From Streptomyces sp. ML-6 (lineage in GTDB: Bacteria > Actinomycetota > Actinomycetes > Streptomycetales > Streptomycetaceae), in the NCBI RefSeq assembly GCF_030116705.1, contig NZ_JAOTIK010000001.1, positions 496,001 to 560,000 of the forward strand: 64,000 nt of DNA. Reading direction: 5' to 3'. Shown one piece after another: positions 16,258 through 25,064 of the stretch; the stretch's first letter is position 1; each line of letters starts with the position of its first letter. The notes beneath the pieces are model-generated. The model saw nothing but the letters and a program-made list of their open reading frames with translations, was not told the origin of the DNA and searched no databases. The position numbers and the translations under genes were made by a program.

Positions 16258-17793
16258 ATGGGGCATGTCGAGCTACCCGATTCGGACCGATCGGGACTCG
16301 TGGGGCTGGTGGGGACACCGCGCCCCCGCTCCGTTCCGAATCGGCCTCGCGGCAACGGACTTGACGAGTTGTGGAGGGCACCGGTCGTACCGCACGATCC
16401 TTGCGGACCGGCCTCGGCGAAGCGGAGAGCGGTCCGCTTCCTGCCGGTCGTCGTCGGCGCCGAACTGCTGGGGCTCGGGGTTCCGGCGTGGTTCGTCCTG
16501 TGGACCGACGGGCAGCCGCGCAGTGTGTTCGCCGCCGTCGCGGCCACCCTGGTGTGGGGCGTCGTACGGGCCGTGCGCGGCCGGTACGCGCAACGGCCGC
16601 CGAAGATGTCCGGTGCGGCCGGCGACTGGCTGCTGCTCCTGGGCGCGCTCGCCGTGCTGCGCACCGTGACCGGTGGTTCGGCCGATCCCGCGACGGCCGT
16701 CGTGGCCCTGCTGCCCGGCCTGCTGGTGGGGGTGGCGGCGCAGGCGGCGCGGCGGCTGCCGTGGCCGGGGCGCCGGAAGCGGGCGGTCCGGCGGGTACTG
16801 GTCGTCGGGGAGGCCGCCGGGGTGGACCGGGTCGTCCGCTCGTTCGCGTCCCGCGCGGGTCATCCGTACTCGGTCGTGGCCGCGATACCGGTGGGCGACG
16901 CGCCGCTGGAGTGCGGGGTGCCGGTACCGGGCCGGCTCGCACCGGCACCGGCCGACGACGACGTGTCCACGGTGCTGGGCGGGGCCTTCGCCCAGGAGGC
17001 CGACCTGGCGCTGGTGGTGCCGGGGCCGCAGCTCTCCGAGGACCGGCTGCGCCGGCTCTTCTGGGGCCTGCACGACGGCGGGCTCTCGCTGTCCGTGCTG
17101 TCGGAGCTCTCCGGCGTCGCGGCCGGCCGGGTCCGGCCCGTCGCCGCGGCCGGGCTCACCCTGCTGCATGTCGCACCGCCCCTGCGCCGGGGGCCGCAAC
17201 CGTTCCTCAAGGCCGTCGTGGACCGCGCCGGCGCCGCCCTCGGCCTGCTGGTCCTGGCCCCCCTGCTGCTGCTGATCGGGGCGGCGGTGCGGCTCGCCTC
17301 CGACGGGCCGGTCTTCCACCGCCAGACCCGGCAGGGCCGGCACAACCGGCCGTTCACGATGTGGAAGTTCCGCACCATGGTGGTGGACGCCGAACACCAC
17401 AAGGCACAACTGGCCGCGGCGAACGAGATCGACGGCCCGATGTTCAAGATGCGCCGCGACCCCCGGGTGACCCGGATCGGGCGCCTGTTGCGCCGGACCT
17501 CCCTCGACGAATTACCGCAACTGCTCAACGTGTTGCGCGGCGACATGTCACTGGTCGGCCCGCGGCCCCCGCTCCCGGAGGAGGTCTCCCGCTACGACGA
17601 GCGCGAGTTGCGGCGGCTCGCGGTGAAACCCGGGCTGACCGGCCTGTGGCAGGTCAGCGGCCGTTCGGACCTGTCCTGGCAGGAGACGGTCTCGCTCGAC
17701 CTGTGGTACGTCGACAACTGGTCGGTGGCCACGGACATGGGGCTCATGGCCCGTACGCTGCGCGCCGTCGCCGACGGCCGCGGAGCGTACTGA
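16258..17793 (+). CDS. polyprenyl-phosphate sugar-1-phosphate transferase (exopolysaccharide initiation)
   Basis: This 511-aa membrane enzyme should start repeat-unit assembly by moving a sugar-1-phosphate from a nucleotide sugar to undecaprenyl phosphate. N-terminal membrane helices (about 63-165) lead to a nucleotide-binding-like region (VRRVLVVGEAAG, from about 182), then a membrane anchor (LGLLVLAPLLLLIGAAV, about 325-341). The catalytic domain has MWKFRTM, SLDELPQLLNVLRGDMSLVGPRP and KPGLTGLWQVSGRSDLSWQE. The ATG at 16258 follows a run of six G. The leucine of DELPQL is a TTA codon (codon 419, at 17512), which in Streptomyces is read by the developmentally regulated bldA tRNA. It is separated from the convergent fcl gene by 56 bp. 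Confidence 0.92.
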   Translation: MGHVELPDSDRSGLVGLVGTPRPRSVPNRPRGNGLDELWRAPVVPHDPCGPASAKRRAVRFLPVVVGAELLGLGVPAWFVLWTDGQPRSVFAAVAATLVWGVVRAVRGRYAQRPPKMSGAAGDWLLLLGALAVLRTVTGGSADPATAVVALLPGLLVGVAAQAARRLPWPGRRKRAVRRVLVVGEAAGVDRVVRSFASRAGHPYSVVAAIPVGDAPLECGVPVPGRLAPAPADDDVSTVLGGAFAQEADLALVVPGPQLSEDRLRRLFWGLHDGGLSLSVLSELSGVAAGRVRPVAAAGLTLLHVAPPLRRGPQPFLKAVVDRAGAALGLLVLAPLLLLIGAAVRLASDGPVFHRQTRQGRHNRPFTMWKFRTMVVDAEHHKAQLAAANEIDGPMFKMRRDPRVTRIGRLLRRTSLDELPQLLNVLRGDMSLVGPRPPLPEEVSRYDERELRRLAVKPGLTGLWQVSGRSDLSWQETVSLDLWYVDNWSVATDMGLMARTLRAVADGRGAY

Positions 17794-17849
17794 GGGGGCG
17801 GCCACCGATGCGGAGGACGAGGGAACGCAACCGCCGGGCACAGCCGGGC

Positions 17850-18836
17850 TCAGCCCCGCGCGTCCTGCTGTTCCAGCCACCACGCGTAGGTGCCGGAGAT
17901 GCCGTCGCGCAACCCGATCCGCGGTGCGAAGCCGAGCGCGGTGAGCCGGGAGACGTCCAACAGCTTGCGCGGGGTGCCGTCGGGCTTCGTCGGATCCCAC
18001 CCGATTTTTCCTGGATAGCCCGTCACCTCCCGTACCACAGAGGCGAGTTCGCGGATCGTCAAGTCCTCGCCGCAGCCGATGTTGACCGGTTCGTCGCCGT
18101 CGTAGCGCTCCAGCAGCAGGAGGCACGCGGCGGCCAGGTCGTCCACGTGCAGGAATTCGCGGCGGGGGCTCCCGGAGCCCCAGAGCGTGACCTCGGGCGA
18201 ACCGTCCCGGCGCGCCTCGTGGAAGCGGCGGATCAGTGCGGGCAGGACGTGCGAGGTCTCCGGGGCGAAGTTGTCGCCCGGGCCGTAGAGGTTGGTGGGC
18301 ATGGCGCTGATGTACGAGGCGCCGTACTGCCGCCGGTAGGACCGGGTCTGCACGACTCCGGCGATCTTGGCCAGCGCGTACGCCTCGTTGGTCGGCTCCA
18401 ACGGACCGGTGAGCAGGGCGCTTTCGGGGATCGGCTGCGGGGCGAGCCGGGGGTAGATGCAGGACGAGCCGAGGAAGAGCAGCCGTTCGACACCGGCCGC
18501 GTGCGCCCCGGCCACGACGCTCAGCTGGATGTGCAGGTTGTCCTCCAGGAACTGCACCGGGTACGTGCTGTTGGCCATGATCCCGCCGACCCTGGCGGCG
18601 GCCAGCACCACGGCGTCCGGACGGGTCCCGCGCAGGAAGGCCCCGGTGCGCGCGGCGTCGCGCAGATCGAGGCGGTCACGGTCGCGGGTGATCACCTCGT
18701 ACCCCTCGGCGGCGAGGCGGCGCACCACCGCCGAGCCGACCAGACCCCGGTGCCCCGCGACGAACACGCGGGCGCCGGACCGCAGGAGGAGGGGGTGGAC
18801 GGATTCCTGGGGAGAGCCGGGGAAATCAGTCGTCAT
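17850..18836 (-). CDS. fcl: GDP-L-fucose synthase
   Basis: This 328-aa short-chain-dehydrogenase-fold enzyme epimerises and reduces GDP-4-keto-6-deoxymannose to GDP-L-fucose with NADPH. It shows the nucleotide loop GHRGLVGSA (28-36), the ARVGGI segment after the fourth strand, catalytic serines in LGSSCIYP (S124/S125), and Tyr-Lys in EAYALAK (Y153, K157). The substrate loop reads PTNLYGPGDNFAPE and is typical of Fcl/WcaG. It is divergent from gmd, whose product is its substrate, across a 129-bp promoter region. Together they make GDP-fucose for the neighbouring exopolysaccharide glycosyltransferases. The N-terminal 20 residues are a poorly conserved extension; the ATG at 18836 is the first plausible start. 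Confidence 0.93.
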   Translation of the reverse strand: MTTDFPGSPQESVHPLLLRSGARVFVAGHRGLVGSAVVRRLAAEGYEVITRDRDRLDLRDAARTGAFLRGTRPDAVVLAAARVGGIMANSTYPVQFLEDNLHIQLSVVAGAHAAGVERLLFLGSSCIYPRLAPQPIPESALLTGPLEPTNEAYALAKIAGVVQTRSYRRQYGASYISAMPTNLYGPGDNFAPETSHVLPALIRRFHEARRDGSPEVTLWGSGSPRREFLHVDDLAAACLLLLERYDGDEPVNIGCGEDLTIRELASVVREVTGYPGKIGWDPTKPDGTPRKLLDVSRLTALGFAPRIGLRDGISGTYAWWLEQQDARG

Positions 18837-18965
18837 GGCCCGGATTCTGCCAGCAGTCGCGGCCTGCGGTGACGTTGTGCCGCAGATCGCCCGAATCCGA
18901 TGTTTCGGTGAGAAATTCCCGGCGGGGAACAACAGCCTCCCGGCCGACCACAGATAGGGGGAGAC

Positions 18966-19979
18966 GTGGCGAAGACCGCGCTCATCACCGGCGTGACCGG
19001 ACAGGACGGTTCGTACCTGTCCGAGCTGCTGCTCGACAAGGGGTACACGGTCCACGGACTGATACGTCGCTCGTCGAGCTTCAACACCGAGCGCATAGAC
19101 CACATCTACCAGGGCCCGGAGGAGGAGAACCGCACGTTCGTCCTGCACCACGCCGACCTCGCCGATGGGGTCGCGCTGGTGAACCTGCTGCGCGACATCC
19201 GGCCGGACGAGGTCTACAACCTGGGCGCTCAGTCGCACGTGCGCGTCTCGTTCGACGCGCCGCTGTACACGGGTGACATCACCGGGCTCGGCACCATCCG
19301 GCTGCTGGAGGCGGTACGGGCGAGCGGCATCGACACCCGGATCTACCAGGCGTCCTCGTCGGAGATGTTCGGCGCCACCCCGCCCCCGCAGAACGAGAAG
19401 ACCCCGTTCCACCCGCGCAGCCCGTACAGTGTCGCGAAGGTCTACTCGTACTGGGCAACGGTCAACTACCGTGAGGCGTACGGGATGTTCGCGGTCAACG
19501 GAATCCTCTTCAACCACGAGTCGCCGCGGCGCGGCGAGACCTTCGTGACCCGGAAGATCACCCGCGGGGTGGCCAGGATCAAGGCGGGTCTGCAGACCCA
19601 TCTCCATCTGGGCAACCTCGACGCCGTGCGCGACTGGGGCTACGCCCCCGAGTACGTGGACGCGATGTGGCGGATGCTCCAGTGCGACGAACCGGACGAC
19701 TACGTGGTGGCCACCGGCGAGGGCGTGAGCGTCCGGCAGTTCCTGGAGTACGCCTTCGCGCACGCGGGCCTGGACTGGCACGAACACGTCCGCTACGACG
19801 CCAAGTACGAGCGTCCCAGCGAGGTCGACGCGCTGATCGGGGATGCCACGAAGGCCGAGGAACTGCTCGGCTGGAAACCGGCCGTGCGCTCGCGGGAGCT
19901 CGCCAGGATCATGGTCGAGGCGGACATCCGCCAGCTGTCCGACCAGCTCGCCGGGGCCTCCGTGCGGGTGGACCGATGA
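18966..19979 (+). CDS. gmd: GDP-mannose 4,6-dehydratase
   Basis: This 337-aa NADP-dependent enzyme converts GDP-D-mannose to GDP-4-keto-6-deoxy-D-mannose, the first step to GDP-fucose or GDP-rhamnose. Motifs seen are GVTGQDG (9-15), the QSHVRVSF loop, the SSSEMFG active-site strand (E133) and YSVAK (Y154, K158). The substrate-binding stretch is [21 protein letters not shown]. The GTG at 18966 has GGGGGAG 3 nt upstream and gives the expected short N-terminus. It heads a co-directional series (surface protein, lipoprotein, GT2), with a 43-bp gap to the next gene, and is divergent from fcl. Confidence 0.95.
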   Translation: MAKTALITGVTGQDGSYLSELLLDKGYTVHGLIRRSSSFNTERIDHIYQGPEEENRTFVLHHADLADGVALVNLLRDIRPDEVYNLGAQSHVRVSFDAPLYTGDITGLGTIRLLEAVRASGIDTRIYQASSSEMFGATPPPQNEKTPFHPRSPYSVAKVYSYWATVNYREAYGMFAVNGILFNHESPRRGETFVTRKITRGVARIKAGLQTHLHLGNLDAVRDWGYAPEYVDAMWRMLQCDEPDDYVVATGEGVSVRQFLEYAFAHAGLDWHEHVRYDAKYERPSEVDALIGDATKAEELLGWKPAVRSRELARIMVEADIRQLSDQLAGASVRVDR

Positions 19980-20022
19980 AGCGCGGCCCCCGGGCCGCGG
20001 ACCGTTCTCACCTTCGGAGCGA

Positions 20023-22284
20023 ATGATGAAACCGACCACGGGGCGCAGACCCCTCAGGGGGGGCCGGGCGCGTGCGGCGGTCGCGGCCCTCTGTCTGCTC
20101 GCCGGAGCGCTGACCGCCGCCGCGTCCGGGGGCGGCCCGGCCGCGGCCCTCACCCCGCCGGTCGCCCTGACCGCGGACGACCTCCCCACCTGGCAGACCA
20201 ACGGCATCGTCTGGTCGATGGCCGCCTCGGACGCCGGGGTCGTCTACACCGGCGGCACCTTCTCCACGGTCCGGCCGCCGGACGCCGCGCCCGGCACCTC
20301 GGAGCAGCCCGCGGTGAACTTCGCCGCGTTCGACGCGGCGACGGGCGCGCCGACCGGATGCAGCCTGTCGTTCACGGTCTCGTCGGGGACCGCGACCGTG
20401 CGCTCCCTGGTGCTCTCCCCGGACCAGAAGACCCTCTACGCCGGCGGGCGGTTCGGGTCGGTGAACGGGGTCGGGGTGAGCAACATCGTCGCGATCGACG
20501 TCGCGACCTGCACCCCGCGCCAGGACTTCAAGTTCGCCGTGTCCGCGACGGTCCGGGCCCTGGCCGTCACCGCCGACACCGTCTATCTGGGCGGCGACTT
20601 CACCAGCGTCGCGGGACAGACCCGGAAGATGTTCGCCGCGGTCACCACGGCGGGCGTGCTGAAGCCGTGGAAGGCCGACGCGGACGAGGTGGGCCGGGCC
20701 GTGGAGCTGACGCCCGACCGCAAGCACGTCCTGCTCGGCGGTGACTTCTTCACCGTCAACGGCACCACCTCGCACGCGCTGGCGGTGGTGGACGCCACGA
20801 GCGGGGCGGTGAAGAAGAGCTACCCGGCCGGGTTCATTCCCAACGCCTCGACGGTGCAGGACCTCACCACGGACGCCACCGGCTTCTACACCGCCAACGA
20901 GGGCACCGGGGGCGGTGTGTTCGACGGCCGGATCGCACTGGACCTCAGCGACTTCGAGCAGCGCTGGCGGGACACCTGCCTGGGCGCCACCCAGGCCGTC
21001 CTGGTGCACGAGGGCGTGCTGTACAGCGGGAGTCACGCGCACGACTGCGCCAGCATGGGGGCGTTCCCCAACCAGCCGCGCAAGCATCTGCTGGCCCAGT
21101 CCGTCGACGACCCGAAGCTGCTCCCCTGGTTCCCGGACACCAACGACGGGATCGGGGAACCGGTCGGGCCCCGGGTGATGACGCAGACCGACAAGGACGG
21201 CCACCACTACCTGTGGGTGGGCGGCGAGTTCACCACCGTCAACGGCTCCGCCCAGCAGGGCCTGACCCGGTTCGCCGACGGTCCCGACACCGGGGCCCCG
21301 TGGGTGCCCAACGTCAGTCTGTCCACGGTCTCCCCGGGCAAGGTGGAGGTCAACTGGCAGACCAGCTTCGACACCGACGACGGGGAACTCACCTACCGCA
21401 TCTACAAGGACGGCGCGAGCACCCCCGTGCACACCACGACGGGGTACTCGCTGTTCTGGGACCGGCCGCAGCTGCGGTGGACCGACACCGACGTGGCGCC
21501 GGGCGAGACCCACTCGTACCGGATCAGCGCGAGCGACGGCACCAACACCAGTGCCAAATCGGCCGCCGTGTCCGCCACCGTGACGTCCGCGGCCGAGAAG
21601 TACCCCGCCAGGGTGCTGGCCGACGGCGCCTCGCTCTACTGGCGGTACGACGAGGCGTCCTCGACCTTCGCCGGTGACACCGGCCCGGGGCTGGACAACG
21701 GGTTCCTGCGCAACTCCCCCGCCTACCGCCAGACTCCGGCCGCCGTCGCGGGCCCGTCGACCGCGATCGGCTTCAACGGCTCGGACGAGTACGCGTACAG
21801 CAACCGGCGTCACCCGCAGCCGGCCAGGTTCTCGGTGGAGACCTGGATCAGGACGACGACCACCAAGGGGGGCAGGATCATCGGCTTCTCCAATCTGACC
21901 ATGCAGAACAGCACCCAGTACGACAAGCACGTGTACATGCGGAACGACGGCCGGCTGGTCTTCGGGGTGAAGAGCGGCAGCGTCCGGACCATCACCACGC
22001 CCTCCGCCTACAACAACGGCGCCTGGCACCACGTGGTCGCCACGCAGGGCCCCGGCGGCATGGCGTTGTACGTGGACGGGCAGCTCCGCGCCTCGTCCGC
22101 CCTGTACACCGGCAACGAGAAGTACGACGGCTACTGGCGGGTCGGCGGGGACAATCTGAACGGCTGGCCGAGCAGGCCGACGAGCAACTTCTTCGCCGGG
22201 CAGATCGACGAGACCGCCGTCTACCCGACCGCGCTGAGCGGTGCGCAGGTCAGTGCCCACTACGCGCTGAGGACGGGTGGATGA
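20023..22284 (+). CDS. secreted beta-propeller / FN3 / LamG surface protein
   Basis: This 753-aa exported protein starts with a Sec signal (ARAAVAALCLLAGALTAAASG, cleavage near AAA-LTPP at about 43). Residues about 45-425 hold repeated YLGGDFTSV / YAGGRFGSV / LLGGDFFTV / VGGEFTTVNG units, the signature of a repeat-built beta-propeller. A fibronectin type III domain follows (about 423-522), then a LamG/concanavalin-like jelly roll (about 526-753, with FSVETWIRTTT, GAWHHVVATQ and IDETAVYPTALSGAQVSAHY). These are carbohydrate- or protein-binding modules with no obvious catalytic residues. It sits in the exopolysaccharide operon between gmd and a lipoprotein gene, whose ATG overlaps its stop. I infer a cell-surface or matrix protein that binds the polysaccharide. 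ATGATG gives two adjacent starts after TTCGGAGCGA. Confidence 0.85.
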   Translation: MMKPTTGRRPLRGGRARAAVAALCLLAGALTAAASGGGPAAALTPPVALTADDLPTWQTNGIVWSMAASDAGVVYTGGTFSTVRPPDAAPGTSEQPAVNFAAFDAATGAPTGCSLSFTVSSGTATVRSLVLSPDQKTLYAGGRFGSVNGVGVSNIVAIDVATCTPRQDFKFAVSATVRALAVTADTVYLGGDFTSVAGQTRKMFAAVTTAGVLKPWKADADEVGRAVELTPDRKHVLLGGDFFTVNGTTSHALAVVDATSGAVKKSYPAGFIPNASTVQDLTTDATGFYTANEGTGGGVFDGRIALDLSDFEQRWRDTCLGATQAVLVHEGVLYSGSHAHDCASMGAFPNQPRKHLLAQSVDDPKLLPWFPDTNDGIGEPVGPRVMTQTDKDGHHYLWVGGEFTTVNGSAQQGLTRFADGPDTGAPWVPNVSLSTVSPGKVEVNWQTSFDTDDGELTYRIYKDGASTPVHTTTGYSLFWDRPQLRWTDTDVAPGETHSYRISASDGTNTSAKSAAVSATVTSAAEKYPARVLADGASLYWRYDEASSTFAGDTGPGLDNGFLRNSPAYRQTPAAVAGPSTAIGFNGSDEYAYSNRRHPQPARFSVETWIRTTTTKGGRIIGFSNLTMQNSTQYDKHVYMRNDGRLVFGVKSGSVRTITTPSAYNNGAWHHVVATQGPGGMALYVDGQLRASSALYTGNEKYDGYWRVGGDNLNGWPSRPTSNFFAGQIDETAVYPTALSGAQVSAHYALRTGG

Positions 22285-22973
22285 GGTATCCGTTCCGGGC
22301 CGGTGCCGTCGCCGTACTGGCGGTGGTGCTGGCCGCCTGCGGCTCGTCCTCCTCCGACCGGGAGGCGGACCGGGTGGCCGGGCCGGCGGCGAGCCGGGCA
22401 CCGCTCGCGGTCCCGTCGTCCGGTCCCGGCGCCCCCGCGTCCGGCACCCCCGCGGCCCCGCGGACGAGCGAACCGCCGAAGCTGCCCGTCGCCGAACTCA
22501 CCCCGGCCACCGGCTCCTTCACGAAGGAGCAGAAGAAGTACCTGACCGACCGGGTGCCCCGGGGCATGGACCCGGCGGCCGTGCTCCAGACCGGGCAGGA
22601 GACCTGCGACAGGCTGGACTACCTGGTGAAGGCCGACCGGGACGTGGCGGTCGGCGGGATCGTGACGGGCGAGATCCCCGACGCGGAACCCGCCGTGGAG
22701 AACCTCTGCGCCCGGCACCGGGACCTGCTGAGGGAGGCCGCCCGGGGGTACGCGGACGGCACGTACGAGGGCGACGGGGTCCGGCCCGGCCGCTACCGCA
22801 GCGTCTCCCCCACCGGGAACTGCAGCTGGCGGATCACCGGCGCGGACGGCCGGGACCTGGCCTCGGGCCCGGCCGCCGCCGGGGAGCGGAGCAGGATCAC
22901 CGTGCCCGCGTCGGCCCGCGCCTTCACCTCGACCGGCTGCTACGCCTGGCTGCCCGAAGGAGACTCCCGATGA
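22281..22973 (+). CDS. lipoprotein of unknown function in the exopolysaccharide operon
   Basis: This 230-aa protein has a clear lipoprotein signal with lipobox LAAC (C20) after VLAVV, so it should be anchored to the outer face of the membrane. A Ser/Pro/Ala-rich tether (about 21-75) precedes a globular part. Residues about 160-225 (YEGDGVRPGRYRS, CSWRITGADG, VPASARAFTSTGCYAWLP) resemble the small beta-rich domain often found in actinobacterial exported proteins, with two cysteines that could pair. The start ATG overlaps the surface-protein stop (ATGA), and its own stop overlaps the next start, so translation of all three is coupled. Its role in polymer export or anchoring is inference. Confidence 0.8.
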   Translation: MRYPFRAGAVAVLAVVLAACGSSSSDREADRVAGPAASRAPLAVPSSGPGAPASGTPAAPRTSEPPKLPVAELTPATGSFTKEQKKYLTDRVPRGMDPAAVLQTGQETCDRLDYLVKADRDVAVGGIVTGEIPDAEPAVENLCARHRDLLREAARGYADGTYEGDGVRPGRYRSVSPTGNCSWRITGADGRDLASGPAAAGERSRITVPASARAFTSTGCYAWLPEGDSR

Positions 22974-23797
22974 ACAAGCTGCCGATAGCCGTGGTGATCC
23001 CCACGAAGAACGAGGGGCTCAACATCGCCGAGGCGGTGGGCTCGGTGCTCGGCCACTTCGAGGCGGTCGTGGTCGTCGACTCGCACAGCACGGACGACAC
23101 GGCGAAGATCGCCGCGGAGTGCGGGGCCGAGGTGGTCACGTACACCTGGGACGGCGGGCATCCCCGCAAGAAGCAGTGGTGCCTGGACCACGTCCGCACG
23201 GACCTGGACTGGATCCTGCTGCTCGACGGGGACGAACGGATCGGCCCCGGCCTGCTGGCCGAGCTGCGGCAGCTCTTCTCCGCCCCCGGCGGGCCCGGGG
23301 CGGCCGCGTACGACATCCCGCTCGGTTACTGGTTCTCCGGGAAGCGGCTGCGGCACGGCTACACCATCCGCAAACGGTCGCTGACCGACCGGACCCGCTG
23401 CCGGTACCCGGAGGTGGGGGACCTCGACGCGCCGGGCATCGGCGAGGTCGAGGGGCACTACCAGCCCGTCGCCGAGTCGGTCGGCACCCTGCGCAATCCG
23501 ATCGAGCACCAGGACCTCGACCCGGTCACCGCCTGGTTCGAGCGGCACAACCGCTACTCCGACTGGGAGGCGTGGCTGGAGCACCACCCCGAGGTGAAGG
23601 AGCAGGTGCGGAGGGTGAAGTCGCGCCAGGGGCAGTTGTTCCACAAGGCACCGTTCAAACCGCTGGTGTCGTTCGTGTACATGTACGTGTACCGGCGGGG
23701 GTTCCTCGACGGTCGGGCGGGGTTCGACTTCGCCCTGGCGATGAGCTTCTACCGTTGGCAGATCGGTCTCAAGTCCCGTGAGGGAAGGGTGGTCTGA
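22970..23797 (+). CDS. glycosyltransferase family 2
   Basis: This 275-aa GT-A enzyme resembles the WaaE/KdtX-type GT2 proteins. It begins IAVVIPTKNEGLNIAEAVGSV, carries VVVVDSHSTDDT after the second strand, then WILLLDGDER with the metal-binding DGDE (86-89). The GHYQPVAESVGTLRNPIEHQDL region precedes two C-terminal helices that could touch the membrane (PLVSFVYMYVYRRGFLDG). It would add one sugar to the lipid-linked repeat unit. The ATG overlaps the lipoprotein stop (ATGA) and has GAAGGAGA upstream. It ends 4 bp from the convergent GT4 gene. Confidence 0.9.
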   Translation: MNKLPIAVVIPTKNEGLNIAEAVGSVLGHFEAVVVVDSHSTDDTAKIAAECGAEVVTYTWDGGHPRKKQWCLDHVRTDLDWILLLDGDERIGPGLLAELRQLFSAPGGPGAAAYDIPLGYWFSGKRLRHGYTIRKRSLTDRTRCRYPEVGDLDAPGIGEVEGHYQPVAESVGTLRNPIEHQDLDPVTAWFERHNRYSDWEAWLEHHPEVKEQVRRVKSRQGQLFHKAPFKPLVSFVYMYVYRRGFLDGRAGFDFALAMSFYRWQIGLKSREGRVV

Positions 23798-23801
23798 CGC
23801 C

Positions 23802-24959
23802 TCATGTCCTCCGGCGGACCACGTCTTCGTAGGTCCGCCGGAGGGTGCCGGTCACGGCCCCGATGGTGAAGTCCTCGTTGACGAGGTTCCAGGCCGCCCG
23901 GCCGGCCCGGTCGTTGGCCTCGGGTTCGAGGAGTTCCAGTACGGCGTCGGCGACCCGGCGCGCGTTCCTCGCGTCCTGGCCGACCCGGCTGTCGATCACC
24001 CGGCCCGCTCCCGCCCGTGCCACGTCGGGGGCGAGGCCGCAGGTGCGGGTGATGACCACGGGGGTGCCGACCGACATCGCCTCCAGGACGGACACGCCCA
24101 GGGGTTCCTCGATCGACGGCAGCACGTACACGTCGGCCTGCCGTCCCGCCGCCAGGACCGCTTCGTGGTCGAGCGGCCCCACGTGGTCGAGCGAGTCCGT
24201 CACCCCCAGCCGGCGGGCGAGTTCGAGGGTGCCGCGCAGGGCGCCGGTGTCGGGTCCGGCCAGCACGAAGCGGGCGTCGGGGTGGCGGGCCAGGACCGCG
24301 GGCATCGCGGCGACGAAGTCCTCCGGGCGCTTGCGTTCCTGAATGCGGGCCAGGAAGAGCACCGTGGGCGGCCGGCCCGGTTGCCGGGCGGGCTTGCGTT
24401 CCTGCGGGCGCACCCCGTTGACCAGCCGGACGGTGCGGGTGAGCGGCACCGGTGCGGCGACGGCGTTCACATCGAGGCGTTCCGTCTCGGTCAGGTGCAG
24501 TACGGCGTCGGCGCGGCGCAGCACCGTGCGCACCCCGAGGAGGTCGGTCAGCCTGGCGACCCGGTTCTCGGTGGGGTCCACCATGCCGTGGGTCTGGACG
24601 ACCAGGGGGGTGCGGGTGGCCAGGGCGAGCAGTGCGGCGGGCAGGGTCACCAGGTCGCGCATCAGGTGCACGTGGGCCAGGTCGGCCCCGCGCATCATGC
24701 GGCGGGCGGTGAGCAGGAGGGCCCCGGAGGTGATGCCGCTGACCTCGAACACGGGAAGCAGGTGGCGGGCTTGGAAGAGGTGGACCGGCACCCCCTCGAC
24801 CTCGCGCGGCAGCGGTCCGTCGAAGCCGTCGCCCAGTGCCATGATCCGGGCGTCGTCGCCCGCGGCCCGCTGCACCTTCGACAGGTTGAGCGCCACCCGG
24901 GTCGGACCGCCGAAGGCGTGGTCCGGGGTGTGGAGCGTGACGACGTGCAGGATCTTCAC
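23802..24959 (-). CDS. glycosyltransferase family 4
   Basis: This 385-aa GT-B enzyme would transfer a sugar from a nucleotide donor with retention. The N-terminal lobe starts ILHVVTLHTPDHAFGGPTRV, with the glycine-rich acceptor loop. The C-terminal lobe has PPTVLFLARIQERKRPEDF (the GT4 'GRL..KG' position) and the donor-binding E-x7-E motif in PSIEEPLGVSVLEAMSVGTPV. The GTG at 24959 gives a normal start; the leader is GGGGAACCCTG. It is convergent with the GT2 gene and divergent from the polymerase gene. The acceptor and donor sugars cannot be told from the sequence. Confidence 0.9.
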   Translation of the reverse strand: MKILHVVTLHTPDHAFGGPTRVALNLSKVQRAAGDDARIMALGDGFDGPLPREVEGVPVHLFQARHLLPVFEVSGITSGALLLTARRMMRGADLAHVHLMRDLVTLPAALLALATRTPLVVQTHGMVDPTENRVARLTDLLGVRTVLRRADAVLHLTETERLDVNAVAAPVPLTRTVRLVNGVRPQERKPARQPGRPPTVLFLARIQERKRPEDFVAAMPAVLARHPDARFVLAGPDTGALRGTLELARRLGVTDSLDHVGPLDHEAVLAAGRQADVYVLPSIEEPLGVSVLEAMSVGTPVVITRTCGLAPDVARAGAGRVIDSRVGQDARNARRVADAVLELLEPEANDRAGRAAWNLVNEDFTIGAVTGTLRRTYEDVVRRRT

Positions 24960-25064
24960 CAGGGTTCCCCTCGCCCTCGGCCGACCCCGCCAGACTAGCC
25001 AGCCGAACCGCCCCAAGTGGGTTGATTCGTTAGAGTGTTCACAGGTCCACGGAACGGGGGGCGC

